DNA of 37,097 bases from Burkholderiaceae bacterium (GTDB lineage Bacteria > Pseudomonadota > Gammaproteobacteria > Burkholderiales > Burkholderiaceae), in contig CANHMJ010000002.1 in assembly GCA_947461805.1 (NCBI GenBank), positions 1 to 37,097 on the forward strand. Reading direction: 5' to 3'. The position numbers were made by a program, and so were the translations under genes. The notes below the pieces were generated by a model. It was not told where the DNA came from, made no database searches, and saw only the letters and a program-made list of their open reading frames with translations. Positions 9,773 to 18,425 of the stretch are shown here, piece after piece (positions within the stretch are counted from its first letter, which is position 1; every line of letters starts with the position of its first letter).

Positions 9773-9967
9773 TCAGATAAATAGAAAAATGCCGTACATG
9801 GACAGCAAAACCACAGCAAATATGACCAGTAATTTTTTGAGGTAATGGCTTAACTCATTGGTGGTATGTTCTTTGCTAGGAAAGTACACGTCGTATTTTT
9901 TCCACGCTAGAACACCTAAGCCAACAGGCAATAAAATACCAAGCATAAAAATGAGAATAGTCATCAA
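9773..9967 (-). CDS. Small (64 aa) two-TM hypothetical membrane protein
   Basis: ORF with two hydrophobic helices, tightly packed between neighbours on the same strand. Confidence 0.6.
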   Translation of the reverse strand: MMTILIFMLGILLPVGLGVLAWKKYDVYFPSKEHTTNELSHYLKKLLVIFAVVLLSMYGIFLFI

Positions 9968-9974
9968 AAGCCTT

Positions 9975-10523
9975 TTATGGGGAATGGTGTTTTTGTATCT
10001 TCTTTACAAATCGGTTTAAGAACATCAGCAAATACAGGAAGATAAAAGAGCCGACTACGTTGGCAGCAAACGCCATCGTTAATTGGTCTATGCCATAAGG
10101 CTTATCTGCCATATAAAAGTAGACATTACGAAATAGGGCGGTTAGGTAAGAATGTAAAAAAACCAGATAGCAAAGTTGCGTGAAATGAACATCATCAAAA
10201 TCATCTTGTTTTTTATACGCACTAAGCCAGTATCGGTAGGCAATCATGGGCGCAAGGGAGGATAAAATGCTAAGGTATGTCGCATCAATTAGGCTATAGT
10301 CGCGGAGAAAAATTTCCCCGATAAAGTATCCAATCAGGATGCCCCAAAATCCAACCCAGCCAAAGGTAATGATGGCAACAAGCCGTAATCCAGAGAGCCA
10401 ATAGACAAAATAAATTAATTCATCGGTATTCAAGCCTAAGTAGCCTTGATTGATTGACTCTAGGGCTAACCAAAAGCTGGCAATAAAGCCTACAAGAATT
10501 AGGTCTTTTGACCTGTTGTTCAT
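9975..10523 (-). CDS. Hypothetical integral membrane protein (182 aa)
   Basis: Multiple hydrophobic segments; 7-nt gap to the downstream small ORF suggests an operon. Confidence 0.65.
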   Translation of the reverse strand: MNNRSKDLILVGFIASFWLALESINQGYLGLNTDELIYFVYWLSGLRLVAIITFGWVGFWGILIGYFIGEIFLRDYSLIDATYLSILSSLAPMIAYRYWLSAYKKQDDFDDVHFTQLCYLVFLHSYLTALFRNVYFYMADKPYGIDQLTMAFAANVVGSFIFLYLLMFLNRFVKKIQKHHSP

Positions 10524-10590
10524 GGATATTATTAATAATTATTAGGAAAAAGAATTATGCTAATATACCATGTGATTTGTTGCTATCCTA

Positions 10591-10974
10591 TTGATATTGC
10601 TACTAGAACATACAAGAGACTCGCATTTGAAGACAACCATCCAAAACGCCTATTTTCGTTTTAATAAGCTCATGGAGACCATGGAGCAGGGTCCATCCTT
10701 CCCGAAATTAGATGACATTGAGCGTAAATTGCTGAATTCCATCGCTGAGGCATCGCTATCTGGCAAACCCTTTTTGATATCAGACGTCATTTTTGCTAAT
10801 AGCATTGGCTCTCCCGCTACATTGAGTCGCAGGCTTACTAGCTTGGTCGATAAAGAGTTGATTGTGTACAGTTCTTATGATGACAATCGTAAGAAATTTC
10901 TAGAGCTGACGCCCAAGTCAAAAAAATACTTTGCGAAATTGAGTGAGCTTGTATTACAGGCTAGCAAAAAGTAA
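10591..10974 (+). CDS. MarR-like winged-helix transcriptional regulator
   Basis: LLNSIAEASLSGKPFLISDVIFANSIGSPATLSRRLTSLVDKELIVYSSYDDNRKKFLELTPKSKKYF resembles a MarR wHTH plus wing. Track start is TTG; another in-frame TTG at 10627 is possible. Confidence 0.65.
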   Translation: MILLLEHTRDSHLKTTIQNAYFRFNKLMETMEQGPSFPKLDDIERKLLNSIAEASLSGKPFLISDVIFANSIGSPATLSRRLTSLVDKELIVYSSYDDNRKKFLELTPKSKKYFAKLSELVLQASKK

Positions 10975-11011
10975 GCCATTAACGTCGGACTAAAGGGGTA
11001 TCCCTCTTGGT

Positions 11012-11040
11012 CTGCGCCATTCGCAGGCTAGAAGTTAGCC
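11012..11040. terminator. Adjacent short hairpins between convergent genes, possible terminator
   Basis: CTGCG-ccatt-CGCAG (11012-11026) and GGCTA-gaagt-TAGCC (11026-11040) followed by TTT. Confidence 0.3.
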
Positions 11041-11418
11041 TTTGGCAGATCGATAGTGCCGAGAAAAATTAGCGATCGATGAAAATCCGAGGATGACCAG
11101 TATTGCCGCCGTTATAAAGGCATCGGTAACATTGAAAAGGGCTGCAAAGTCTGGAGTTAGCCAAGTTGCCATCAGAATTCCGCTGCTGGTTAGAAAAACC
11201 ACCCAATACTGCGGTACAAACAAGCCAATCGTGATGGCAAGGATCACCAAGATGATGTCGCCAGTCAACAAATCCACTTCCTTAAAAATAGCTGCGGTAC
11301 TGGCAAGCTCTAAATACTGCCCAGCAAGGTAATAGGCAATCACAATCAAGATTGCAAGCGCATTAGGAAGATAGGGTTTAAGGGTATTGGGGTTCATATG
11401 ACCAGACGTACTGATCAC
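11035..11418 (-). CDS. Hypothetical membrane protein (127 aa)
   Basis: Four hydrophobic segments over a full-length ORF. Confidence 0.55.
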   Translation of the reverse strand: MISTSGHMNPNTLKPYLPNALAILIVIAYYLAGQYLELASTAAIFKEVDLLTGDIILVILAITIGLFVPQYWVVFLTSSGILMATWLTPDFAALFNVTDAFITAAILVILGFSSIANFSRHYRSAKG

Positions 11419-11492
11419 TTAATTATAAGCCCTGCATCTCTATTTTATGGGCTGTCAAGAAAGAGTCGCAATACTGTGCTCTAATCGCGCCC

Positions 11493-12158
11493 ATGATTAC
11501 AGTTGTTATCGCCTCGTACCAGTACGGGCACCTCGCAGCACATTGCATCGAATCGCTGCTGTCGCAAAGCCGCATGCCGGAACGCATTCTATTTGTGGAT
11601 GATGGCGCGCATGACTGCGCGCATCTGCCGCTGCTGTATCCCGATATCGAATTTATTTTGCGCCCACACAATTTAGGTACGGTGGCCAACTTTCAAGACA
11701 TGCTGTCGCGGGTTGAAACCAAGTACGTACTCTTTATCGGGGCTGACAATTGGTTGCGTTCTGATTCGATTGAATTGCTGACTGCCCATGCGGGTGCAGA
11801 TATTGTGACCTATGACATTGTGGTGACTGGCGAGCTCAAGGCAGAGATTACGTTGCGCGTTCCTGGCCAAACCCAGCTGCATCAGGGCGATTTATATTGG
11901 GATCGGCAGGGATTGCACCATGGCTCAATGATGTATCGCACTGCACTCGGTAAACAGATTGGCTACCACAAGCGCTTTGCTGAGCGTTCCAATCCCCAAG
12001 AAGACTGGAATCTCTGGGATAAGATGCGAGAGCAGGGTGCTTCCGTTTCCAGTATTCAAGAAGGCTTGCTGTACTACCGCCGTCACCGTGAAAACTTCTT
12101 AAAGTACGGTGTGGCCGATTACGCGCCACACCTTCAGGAGCTGGCATTGCAGGAGTAA
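11493..12158 (+). CDS. Glycosyltransferase family 2 protein
   Basis: ITVVIASYQYGHLAAHCIESLLSQSRMPERILFVDDGAHD ... ADNWL, GT-A fold start and DxD-like region. Confidence 0.85.
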   Translation: MITVVIASYQYGHLAAHCIESLLSQSRMPERILFVDDGAHDCAHLPLLYPDIEFILRPHNLGTVANFQDMLSRVETKYVLFIGADNWLRSDSIELLTAHAGADIVTYDIVVTGELKAEITLRVPGQTQLHQGDLYWDRQGLHHGSMMYRTALGKQIGYHKRFAERSNPQEDWNLWDKMREQGASVSSIQEGLLYYRRHRENFLKYGVADYAPHLQELALQE

Positions 12159-12168
12159 GCCGTTCGCT

Positions 12169-12564
12169 TTACTCGTTGAGTGCTCGTAATTGATTCAGGG
12201 CAGCTTCGTCGAGGTGTAGTTTGACTCCCAGTGATCCAGAGCCATTGTGTACAGGGCTTTTGCACAAGCCGATTTCCAATGCAATGATTTCAGAATAAAT
12301 AGAACACGCCTGAGCAATTCGGCTAATGAGGCGCTCTTGGGTTTCGTAATGGCAATCTCCGGCGAGGCGATCAATTTCAAGTATCAGCGGATCATAGTCA
12401 AAAACATATTCCATGCCGTCTTGCCTAATTAAAACTAGGCTTGCATCAATCCAGAGACTGAGAGTGAGCAGGTGATTATCTGCTACGGTGTCACCTGGCT
12501 GGTACGTGCCTATCTTGGTACGGAGTTTTAGGTCTTTAAGTTCAATAGAGGCTGTTATGGTCAT
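12169..12564 (-). CDS. Dihydroneopterin aldolase (FolB)-like protein
   Basis: From MTITASIELKDLKLRTKIGTYQPGD... ; FolB-like pattern (LxLxTxIGxY; YxxLIxEI; VHNGSGSLGVKLHL). The track N-terminus (to 12798) lies in the chromate transporter gene and is not credible. Confidence 0.65.
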   Translation of the reverse strand: MTITASIELKDLKLRTKIGTYQPGDTVADNHLLTLSLWIDASLVLIRQDGMEYVFDYDPLILEIDRLAGDCHYETQERLISRIAQACSIYSEIIALEIGLCKSPVHNGSGSLGVKLHLDEAALNQLRALNE

Positions 12565-12587
12565 GGGAATAGTGGCGTAGAAATAAA

Positions 12588-13106
12588 TTACAGCAATTGC
12601 GGAATGGCAAATAGCATTCCAGCCGCCACAATAACGAGGACTGGATTGACTTTGGTGCGGACTAAGACAATAAAGGCGATGAGAGCAAGACCAAAGGTAG
12701 CGGGGGTAACGGCTGCGGCCTTGCCAACCGCATAAACTCCAGAGACCATTAAGCCAATCGAGATTGGCTCCAGTGCATTTTGAATGGCTCGGCGCCAAGG
12801 GCTTTCACCCATTTTCATCCACAGGCGACCTACAAATAAGCACAAGACGCTGGATGGAATAAAGAAGGATAAAAAAACGACGGCAGCGCCGAGCATTCCA
12901 GCCACTTGCAAGCCAATCACCAGCACCATCAGCATATTGGGTCCTGGTGCCAATTGACCCAGGCTATAGATATGTACAAATCGATCGTGCGTTAAGCCAA
13001 ACTCATGCAATAAGATCGATTGCATTTCAGGGAGAACGGCAGTTCCGCCTCCGACCGCAAGCAAGGACAGCAATCCAAACGTCAAGGCAAGGTGAACTAG
13101 AAGCAT
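12588..13106 (-). CDS. Chromate transporter (CHR), second half-size subunit
   Basis: GLLSLLAVGGGTAVLPEMQ ... LAPGPNMLMVLVIGLQVAG; start abuts the stop of the preceding half gene (TAA-ATG). Confidence 0.8.
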   Translation of the reverse strand: MLLVHLALTFGLLSLLAVGGGTAVLPEMQSILLHEFGLTHDRFVHIYSLGQLAPGPNMLMVLVIGLQVAGMLGAAVVFLSFFIPSSVLCLFVGRLWMKMGESPWRRAIQNALEPISIGLMVSGVYAVGKAAAVTPATFGLALIAFIVLVRTKVNPVLVIVAAGMLFAIPQLL

Positions 13107-13736
13107 TTAGGCACTGCCTTTGGGGCGATAAATAAAAAGGCTGATGGGAGCCATAAGCGCAAGCACTTCCAGCAGCGGCAGTTTTACGATACTCATTAAA
13201 ACAAAAGTAGCTGTAATCAAGATGAGGGAGATGGGCTTTTTCCAATGCTCGTCACCAATCCGATAGGTGACTGCGGCAAGAAGGCCGGTAGCGCCAGCAG
13301 CAATGCCCGTTAACAATAAAACCGTAATCGCGTGATCGGTTAGTGCGGTATAGACAAAGCCCAGCATCAGAACGAGGGTAGAGCCAGGCAATACCAGTCC
13401 AAGTAAGGCAATGATTGATCCCTTGATGCCTCTTAAGTAGTCGCCGGTTAAGATCGCCAAATTGACAGAGTTCAGGCCGGGCATCGTTTGACTGATGGCC
13501 AGGTAAGCCATAAATTGATCGGCATTAAGCCACTTGCGTTTCTCGACTAGCAGGATCCGCTCGTAGGCAATAATACCGCCACCAAAACTGACGGCACCCA
13601 CCATTAAAAACTGCAGAAACAAGTCGAGCAGTGGAACGGCTTTCTGCGTGAGGCTTTGAGCTGGGGTCGGAGCCGAGTTGAGCACGACGGGCTTATTCCG
13701 GCTTGCCGTATACCAAGGCGGTTTTAGTGCTGCCAA
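13107..13736 (-). CDS. Chromate transporter (CHR), first half-size subunit
   Basis: FLMVGAVSFGGGIIAYERILLVEKRKWLNADQFMAYLAISQTMPGLNSVNLAILTGDYLRG, typical CHR domain; true start may be internal. Confidence 0.8.
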   Translation of the reverse strand: MAALKPPWYTASRNKPVVLNSAPTPAQSLTQKAVPLLDLFLQFLMVGAVSFGGGIIAYERILLVEKRKWLNADQFMAYLAISQTMPGLNSVNLAILTGDYLRGIKGSIIALLGLVLPGSTLVLMLGFVYTALTDHAITVLLLTGIAAGATGLLAAVTYRIGDEHWKKPISLILITATFVLMSIVKLPLLEVLALMAPISLFIYRPKGSA

Positions 13737-14523
13737 TCTCTAGCCAATTTTCAAGCTCAAACTGCAGTGCACTAAAAAATGCATCGGCCCGTTTATGGGC
13801 CTTTACTTGACTACGATTTTCATCGGTAACGCGGTAGGCAAAGGCCAGCTCACCCACAATGGGATCCCCGACGCTGCGCATCCAGATGGCGATTTCACAA
13901 TGGGCTTGGACCCCATCACCAAACACTAAATTACCTAATGGCAAACAGGCTTCAAGGATCTTATTGGTGCTACCACCCACAATGCGGATTGGCGTCTTCT
14001 TTTCGAGGGATTCAATTTCCAGTTTCGGAAAAAACCGGGTAATGCCTGTAAAACTGCGATCAAAGATGTTGTCGAGCAATACCGCATCTAATATTGCATT
14101 GTGCGAATACAAGACGCGCGTTGAACCCAGTTTATCGCCGCGCAGTATTTCCTCTTTTAAACGCAGACGGTACTTCAACCCTTTTTTTGGAGTGGGGTCT
14201 ATGGCGATAGCGTCCTTGATCTCATGCGAGCGATGCTTTAAAGTCACCTCACACCAATCGTCCACCCAGATGTTTTGACGCGATTCGCGTACGCGCAGAA
14301 TAAGGTTGTTTTGCCGAAAGTGCTCGCTAGCCGTATCGTAAAAATAGATATTGCGCAATGCAGTGCTGGCATTGTCTAGATGAAAAAATCCGACCTTCTT
14401 CTTGCTGCAAAAGAGCCGAATTTGCTCACTCAATTTAGTGATGCGGCTTAAGCGATCGAGGCCTTGCGGCTTAATCAAGAGCTTGAATTCACGATTGGTA
14501 ATGCGTTTGTGTGGCTTAGTCAT
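13693..14523 (-). CDS. CYTH/triphosphate-tunnel-like domain protein (tentative)
   Basis: From MTKPHKRITNREFKLLIK...; YFYDTASEHFRQNNLILRVRES, DWCEVTLKHR and FPKLEIESLE resemble CYTH-type strands. Confidence 0.4.
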   Translation of the reverse strand: MTKPHKRITNREFKLLIKPQGLDRLSRITKLSEQIRLFCSKKKVGFFHLDNASTALRNIYFYDTASEHFRQNNLILRVRESRQNIWVDDWCEVTLKHRSHEIKDAIAIDPTPKKGLKYRLRLKEEILRGDKLGSTRVLYSHNAILDAVLLDNIFDRSFTGITRFFPKLEIESLEKKTPIRIVGGSTNKILEACLPLGNLVFGDGVQAHCEIAIWMRSVGDPIVGELAFAYRVTDENRSQVKAHKRADAFFSALQFELENWLEIGSTKTALVYGKPE

Positions 14524-14761
14524 GCAAAGTAGGATTTTTGGTGTGGCGATGCTTTCTATCCTAATGGTAATGCAGCGATCGCCCATAATCTCGGCATTAC
14601 TCTAAAAAATCTCAATGCAATCAATTATTTAAGTTAGTTCGGGTATACGCTTACGCACCAAGAGAGTGAATTGCATTGAAATGGTTTAGGCTTATAAATT
14701 GAATGGGTATCCACTTCCCGGCGTGGGGAGGTGCGCCTTCTGAATGTTCTAAGTATGCGAG

Positions 14762-15922
14762 ATGAGACCAATGCACACGAGTGATGTGGAGACCCAAGCA
14801 TTGACCCATGCCCAATCCATTGGCTTTGCCATCTCGCTTGTAGATCGGGTGGATTTAGAGAGGCGTCTGCGTCAAGTGCGGCGCTGCTTGCGCTTATTAG
14901 GTATTGATGGCTTGCTTGATTGTGAAATTCACAGCGCTAGCGATCTGTCTTGGCTGCACCTTAGCGCAAATGATCGGCTTCAAGCCTTGTGCCCGAATTT
15001 TGATACCGCCCCAATACAAGCTTATTTGTCTGGACATAGGCCAGATAGTGAGAGCCGAATGCTTGCTGAAATCATCTTGGCGATGGCGCTCAGTCCGCAG
15101 ACCATTCCGTTCAAGACCACGCGCGAGTTTAAAAGTGCACTGCGGATGCGCCGTAATGCCGTTGACGTAGCCTCCCGAACGGAGTTAAGTTTTGATACGG
15201 ACGCAATTACTCGTCCGCAAGCCTACTGGGTCTACACCAAGGAGAATGGCTTTTTATTACGGCAAAGGGTTTCTTTAGCAGAGGGCTTGGAACGCGCTTT
15301 ATGTCCTGATGTGAGTGGATCCACCTATGCTTTTTCATGTCAGCGTGCTTCCGAATATTTAATGCTGTACGCGGTTGTACGTGAGTTGGCCAAAGTAAAT
15401 CAAGCAGACTTGCATGCAGTTGAGGAGCAGTGGCGTAAGCGTGCTTTAACGGGCGATGATTTTCTGTTCCGTTTTTTAGAGGAACGGGGCACGCGTGAAA
15501 ATCCCATGCCGATGCGGTATTACATTCCGGGTGATCGCATTTGGTTTAAGAACCCCGATGACCATTCTTCTGATATTGAAGGGTTCGAAGGATCGTGGGT
15601 CATTTATTTAGGCGGCGGACGCTTCTGTAATTTATGGGATCGCCAGAGCCCCTACACACTTGAAGAGAAGTGCTTGGAGATTTTCTATTGGAGCAAATCA
15701 ACTGCAGTCAATGGCAATGGCATGCTCTATATGAATGAGGCTGTAGTGAAGGAGCGGGTGGAAGAGGCGCTTCGTGATCCTGCTATTCAGCGTTCGATAC
15801 TAGAAAAAATGATGGTGTACCGCGACCCCACCGGTGTATACGCAGACGGTGGTTGCATTGATTTAAGTCGCGATTCATTTAGCGCTCTGAGTAACATATC
15901 GGAGCGCATGCAATCCGCTTAA
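14762..15922 (+). CDS. Tgl-like protein-glutamine gamma-glutamyltransferase homolog
   Basis: Residues ~124-300 align by eye with Bacillus Tgl: FKSALRMRRNAVDVA.., AYWVYTKENGFLLR, YAFSCQRASEYLMLYAVV, GDRIWFKNPDDHSSDIEGFEGSWVIYLGGGRF vs Tgl FELKLRMNIVAAAK, TYWRVSPEGALELK, YAFECATAIVIIYYLAL, GDCLYFKNPEFDPQKAQWRGENVILLGEDKYF. Confidence 0.6.
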   Translation: MRPMHTSDVETQALTHAQSIGFAISLVDRVDLERRLRQVRRCLRLLGIDGLLDCEIHSASDLSWLHLSANDRLQALCPNFDTAPIQAYLSGHRPDSESRMLAEIILAMALSPQTIPFKTTREFKSALRMRRNAVDVASRTELSFDTDAITRPQAYWVYTKENGFLLRQRVSLAEGLERALCPDVSGSTYAFSCQRASEYLMLYAVVRELAKVNQADLHAVEEQWRKRALTGDDFLFRFLEERGTRENPMPMRYYIPGDRIWFKNPDDHSSDIEGFEGSWVIYLGGGRFCNLWDRQSPYTLEEKCLEIFYWSKSTAVNGNGMLYMNEAVVKERVEEALRDPAIQRSILEKMMVYRDPTGVYADGGCIDLSRDSFSALSNISERMQSA

Positions 15923-15982
15923 CGGTGTTTGCTACGGCATCAAATCAGCATGGGCTGGTGATTTCACTTACACTCGCCCTCT

Positions 15983-17752
15983 ATGGTAAATAAACTCAAT
16001 AGCCTGACTCGCTGGCTTCGCGACTATCACGTTCTTGCGCGTTACAGAACACAGTGGATCTTAGCGGGGCTTTTTTTACTGTTGGCCGCAGCAGCCACCT
16101 TGGCAGTGCCGTTGGCCTTTCGGGGGGTGGTCGATACTGGCCTAACCAGTAATGCCATTGACTTGCAGTTCATTTACTTATTGCTATTGGCGGCTGTCTT
16201 GGCGGTAATGACCGCCAGCCGTTTTTACATGATGTCGTGGCTGGGTGAGCGCGTCGTGGCAGATATCCGGCAGCGCGTTTTTGAAAACGTATTGCGCCAA
16301 AGCCCCCGCTATTTTGAAACCCTGCAAACAGGGGAAGTGTTATCGCGCTTAACGAGCGACACCACCTTAGTGCAAACCTTGGTAGGGTCAAGCATCTCGA
16401 TTGCACTCCGCAGTTTGGTGATGTTAATTGGCGGCATGACCATGATGCTGGTGACCAGCGCTTGGTTGGCCGGCATCATGATTATTCTGCTTGCCGTCAT
16501 TGTCTTGCCGCTCTGGGCGCTGGGCCGGCGCGTACGAAAAATGTCACGCACAAGCCAAGATAAAGTTGCTGATACGAGTGCCATGGCTGGAGAGGTATTG
16601 AACGCCATCACGACGGTGCAAGCATTTACCCGTGAGCCCCATGAACAGCAGCGCTTTAATGCGGCAGTAGAAGCTGCTTTCCTAGAGGCGAAGAAGCGCA
16701 TCACTATGCGCTCCTTGCTTACCGCCATGGCGATTGTGATGTCCTTTGGTGTGATCGTATTTGTACTTTGGATTGGGGCGCAGCAAGTAACTGCCGGGGT
16801 GATGACCTTAGGTGAGCTAACGCAGTTTGTGCTCTATGCGGTATTGATCGCTGGATCGATTGGCGCGCTTTCGGAGACTTGGGGTGATTTACAGCGGGCA
16901 GCTGGGGCCATGGAGCGCTTGGTTGAGTTAATGCAAGCAACGCCCGACTTGGTTTATCACGATGCCACTACCAGCCAAGAGCGAATTCCGTTCCAGCCCC
17001 CATCGCCATCGGCCCCTCAAGTGGATGCGATGGTATTCAGTAGCGTGTCATTTGCGTATCCGTCCCGCCCCGACTTTATGGCCATCAAAGGCCTTTCATT
17101 TGCAGTGCGGCAAGGCGCTCGGTACGCACTAGTGGGGCCGTCTGGGGCTGGCAAAAGTACCTTGTTTGCGATGCTCTTACGTTTTTATGCACCGACGATT
17201 GGGCAGATTGCTGTTTTTGGCCGAGACATTACGCAATGGCCAGTAAGCGAACTACGTAATCTGATTGGCATTGTTCCGCAAGAGCCGATTATTTTTGCCT
17301 CGAGCGCCATGGAAAACATTCGCTATGGCAAATTGGATGCAAGCGATGAAGAAGTGATTGCTGCTGCAAAAACGGCCCATGCCGATGGGTTTATCTCTGC
17401 GTTGCCAGAAGGCTACAGCAGCTTTTTAGGAGAGCGTGGTGTGCGCTTATCGGGTGGACAAAAACAACGGATTTCGATTGCCCGGGCCATATTAAAGAAT
17501 CCACCCATCTTACTTTTGGACGAGGCTACCAGCGCGCTTGACGCAGAATCCGAACGTGAAGTTCAGTTGGCCTTAGATAGCGTGTTACCAGGAAGAACAT
17601 CTCTGACGATTGCCCACCGTTTGGCTACGGTGCTGCGCGCCGATTGCATCTTGGTCTTAGAAGAAGGGCAGTTAGTTGAGCAGGGGAGTCACGCTGATCT
17701 GATCAAGCAGGGCGGATTGTATGCGCGCCTGGCTGACTTGCAATTTGCCTAA
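15983..17752 (+). CDS. ABC transporter, fused permease/ATPase (MsbA/ABCB-like exporter)
   Basis: N-terminal TM domain; Walker A GPSGAGKST, signature LSGGQKQRISIARAI, Walker B ILLLDEATSALD. Confidence 0.92.
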   Translation: MVNKLNSLTRWLRDYHVLARYRTQWILAGLFLLLAAAATLAVPLAFRGVVDTGLTSNAIDLQFIYLLLLAAVLAVMTASRFYMMSWLGERVVADIRQRVFENVLRQSPRYFETLQTGEVLSRLTSDTTLVQTLVGSSISIALRSLVMLIGGMTMMLVTSAWLAGIMIILLAVIVLPLWALGRRVRKMSRTSQDKVADTSAMAGEVLNAITTVQAFTREPHEQQRFNAAVEAAFLEAKKRITMRSLLTAMAIVMSFGVIVFVLWIGAQQVTAGVMTLGELTQFVLYAVLIAGSIGALSETWGDLQRAAGAMERLVELMQATPDLVYHDATTSQERIPFQPPSPSAPQVDAMVFSSVSFAYPSRPDFMAIKGLSFAVRQGARYALVGPSGAGKSTLFAMLLRFYAPTIGQIAVFGRDITQWPVSELRNLIGIVPQEPIIFASSAMENIRYGKLDASDEEVIAAAKTAHADGFISALPEGYSSFLGERGVRLSGGQKQRISIARAILKNPPILLLDEATSALDAESEREVQLALDSVLPGRTSLTIAHRLATVLRADCILVLEEGQLVEQGSHADLIKQGGLYARLADLQFA

Positions 17753-18252
17753 TGGTTCAGCTGTCGCCAGAGCAGCACTCCGCCGCTCGCAAGCTGAATC
17801 AAGAGGAGGCTGATTGATAGTGCAGACAGCGTTATGAAGTAAGCCGCTGAGGGTGCGTAGAGAACAGGAAGTCCATCGAGCAAGGCAGTCTCGCGCAAAT
17901 AATCCATTCGAGGTATTAGCATAAATGCCACGATTGCAGTCGAGGCTGCCAAGGTAATGGTAGGCATGCGCAAGCGCTTGTATTCCACTAGGCCCCGCTT
18001 AATTAGTAAATTTGAGACGCTCAGAACAACAAAAGCAATGCCCAAAAAATAGTTGGCCAAGTATTGCGTAATGATGTCCGCCAGCATGCCGCCCGCTTGG
18101 ATGTCCGAAGAAGCAGCGCGCACAACAATAATGCTAAGCAATTGGGCTGCAAGGCCGCCGCTCAGCAAAAGGCAAAGGCAGCTAATAAAACGCCGTGCAC
18201 TGCGGTGCGGATTGGCGGGTTCTGCCGTGTTTATAAGGTTAGGTTGCTGCAT
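17749..18252 (-). CDS. Hypothetical membrane protein (167 aa)
   Basis: Four hydrophobic segments, Arg at helix ends; convergent with the ABC exporter (4-nt overlap). Confidence 0.6.
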   Translation of the reverse strand: MQQPNLINTAEPANPHRSARRFISCLCLLLSGGLAAQLLSIIVVRAASSDIQAGGMLADIITQYLANYFLGIAFVVLSVSNLLIKRGLVEYKRLRMPTITLAASTAIVAFMLIPRMDYLRETALLDGLPVLYAPSAAYFITLSALSISLLLIQLASGGVLLWRQLNH

Positions 18253-18425
18253 GGCTTATTTCAAGATTGGCAATGAATCAGGGCTAGTTCTAGGCTTTAG
18301 AGTCATTTCCCCTTATTTCAAGGATTTAAAAAGGGTTTTTACGGTAGTTTTGCACATTCGTCGCAATAAAAGAGCAAACTAACATAGTTCCTTGATTTTC
18401 CTTAATAGGATTGATAAATAGCGCC

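Noticed and set aside
12565-12798. N-terminal 78 aa of the track ORF 12169..12798
   Set aside because: Overlaps the chromate transporter coding region and has low-plausibility composition; the FolB-like homology starts at 12564.
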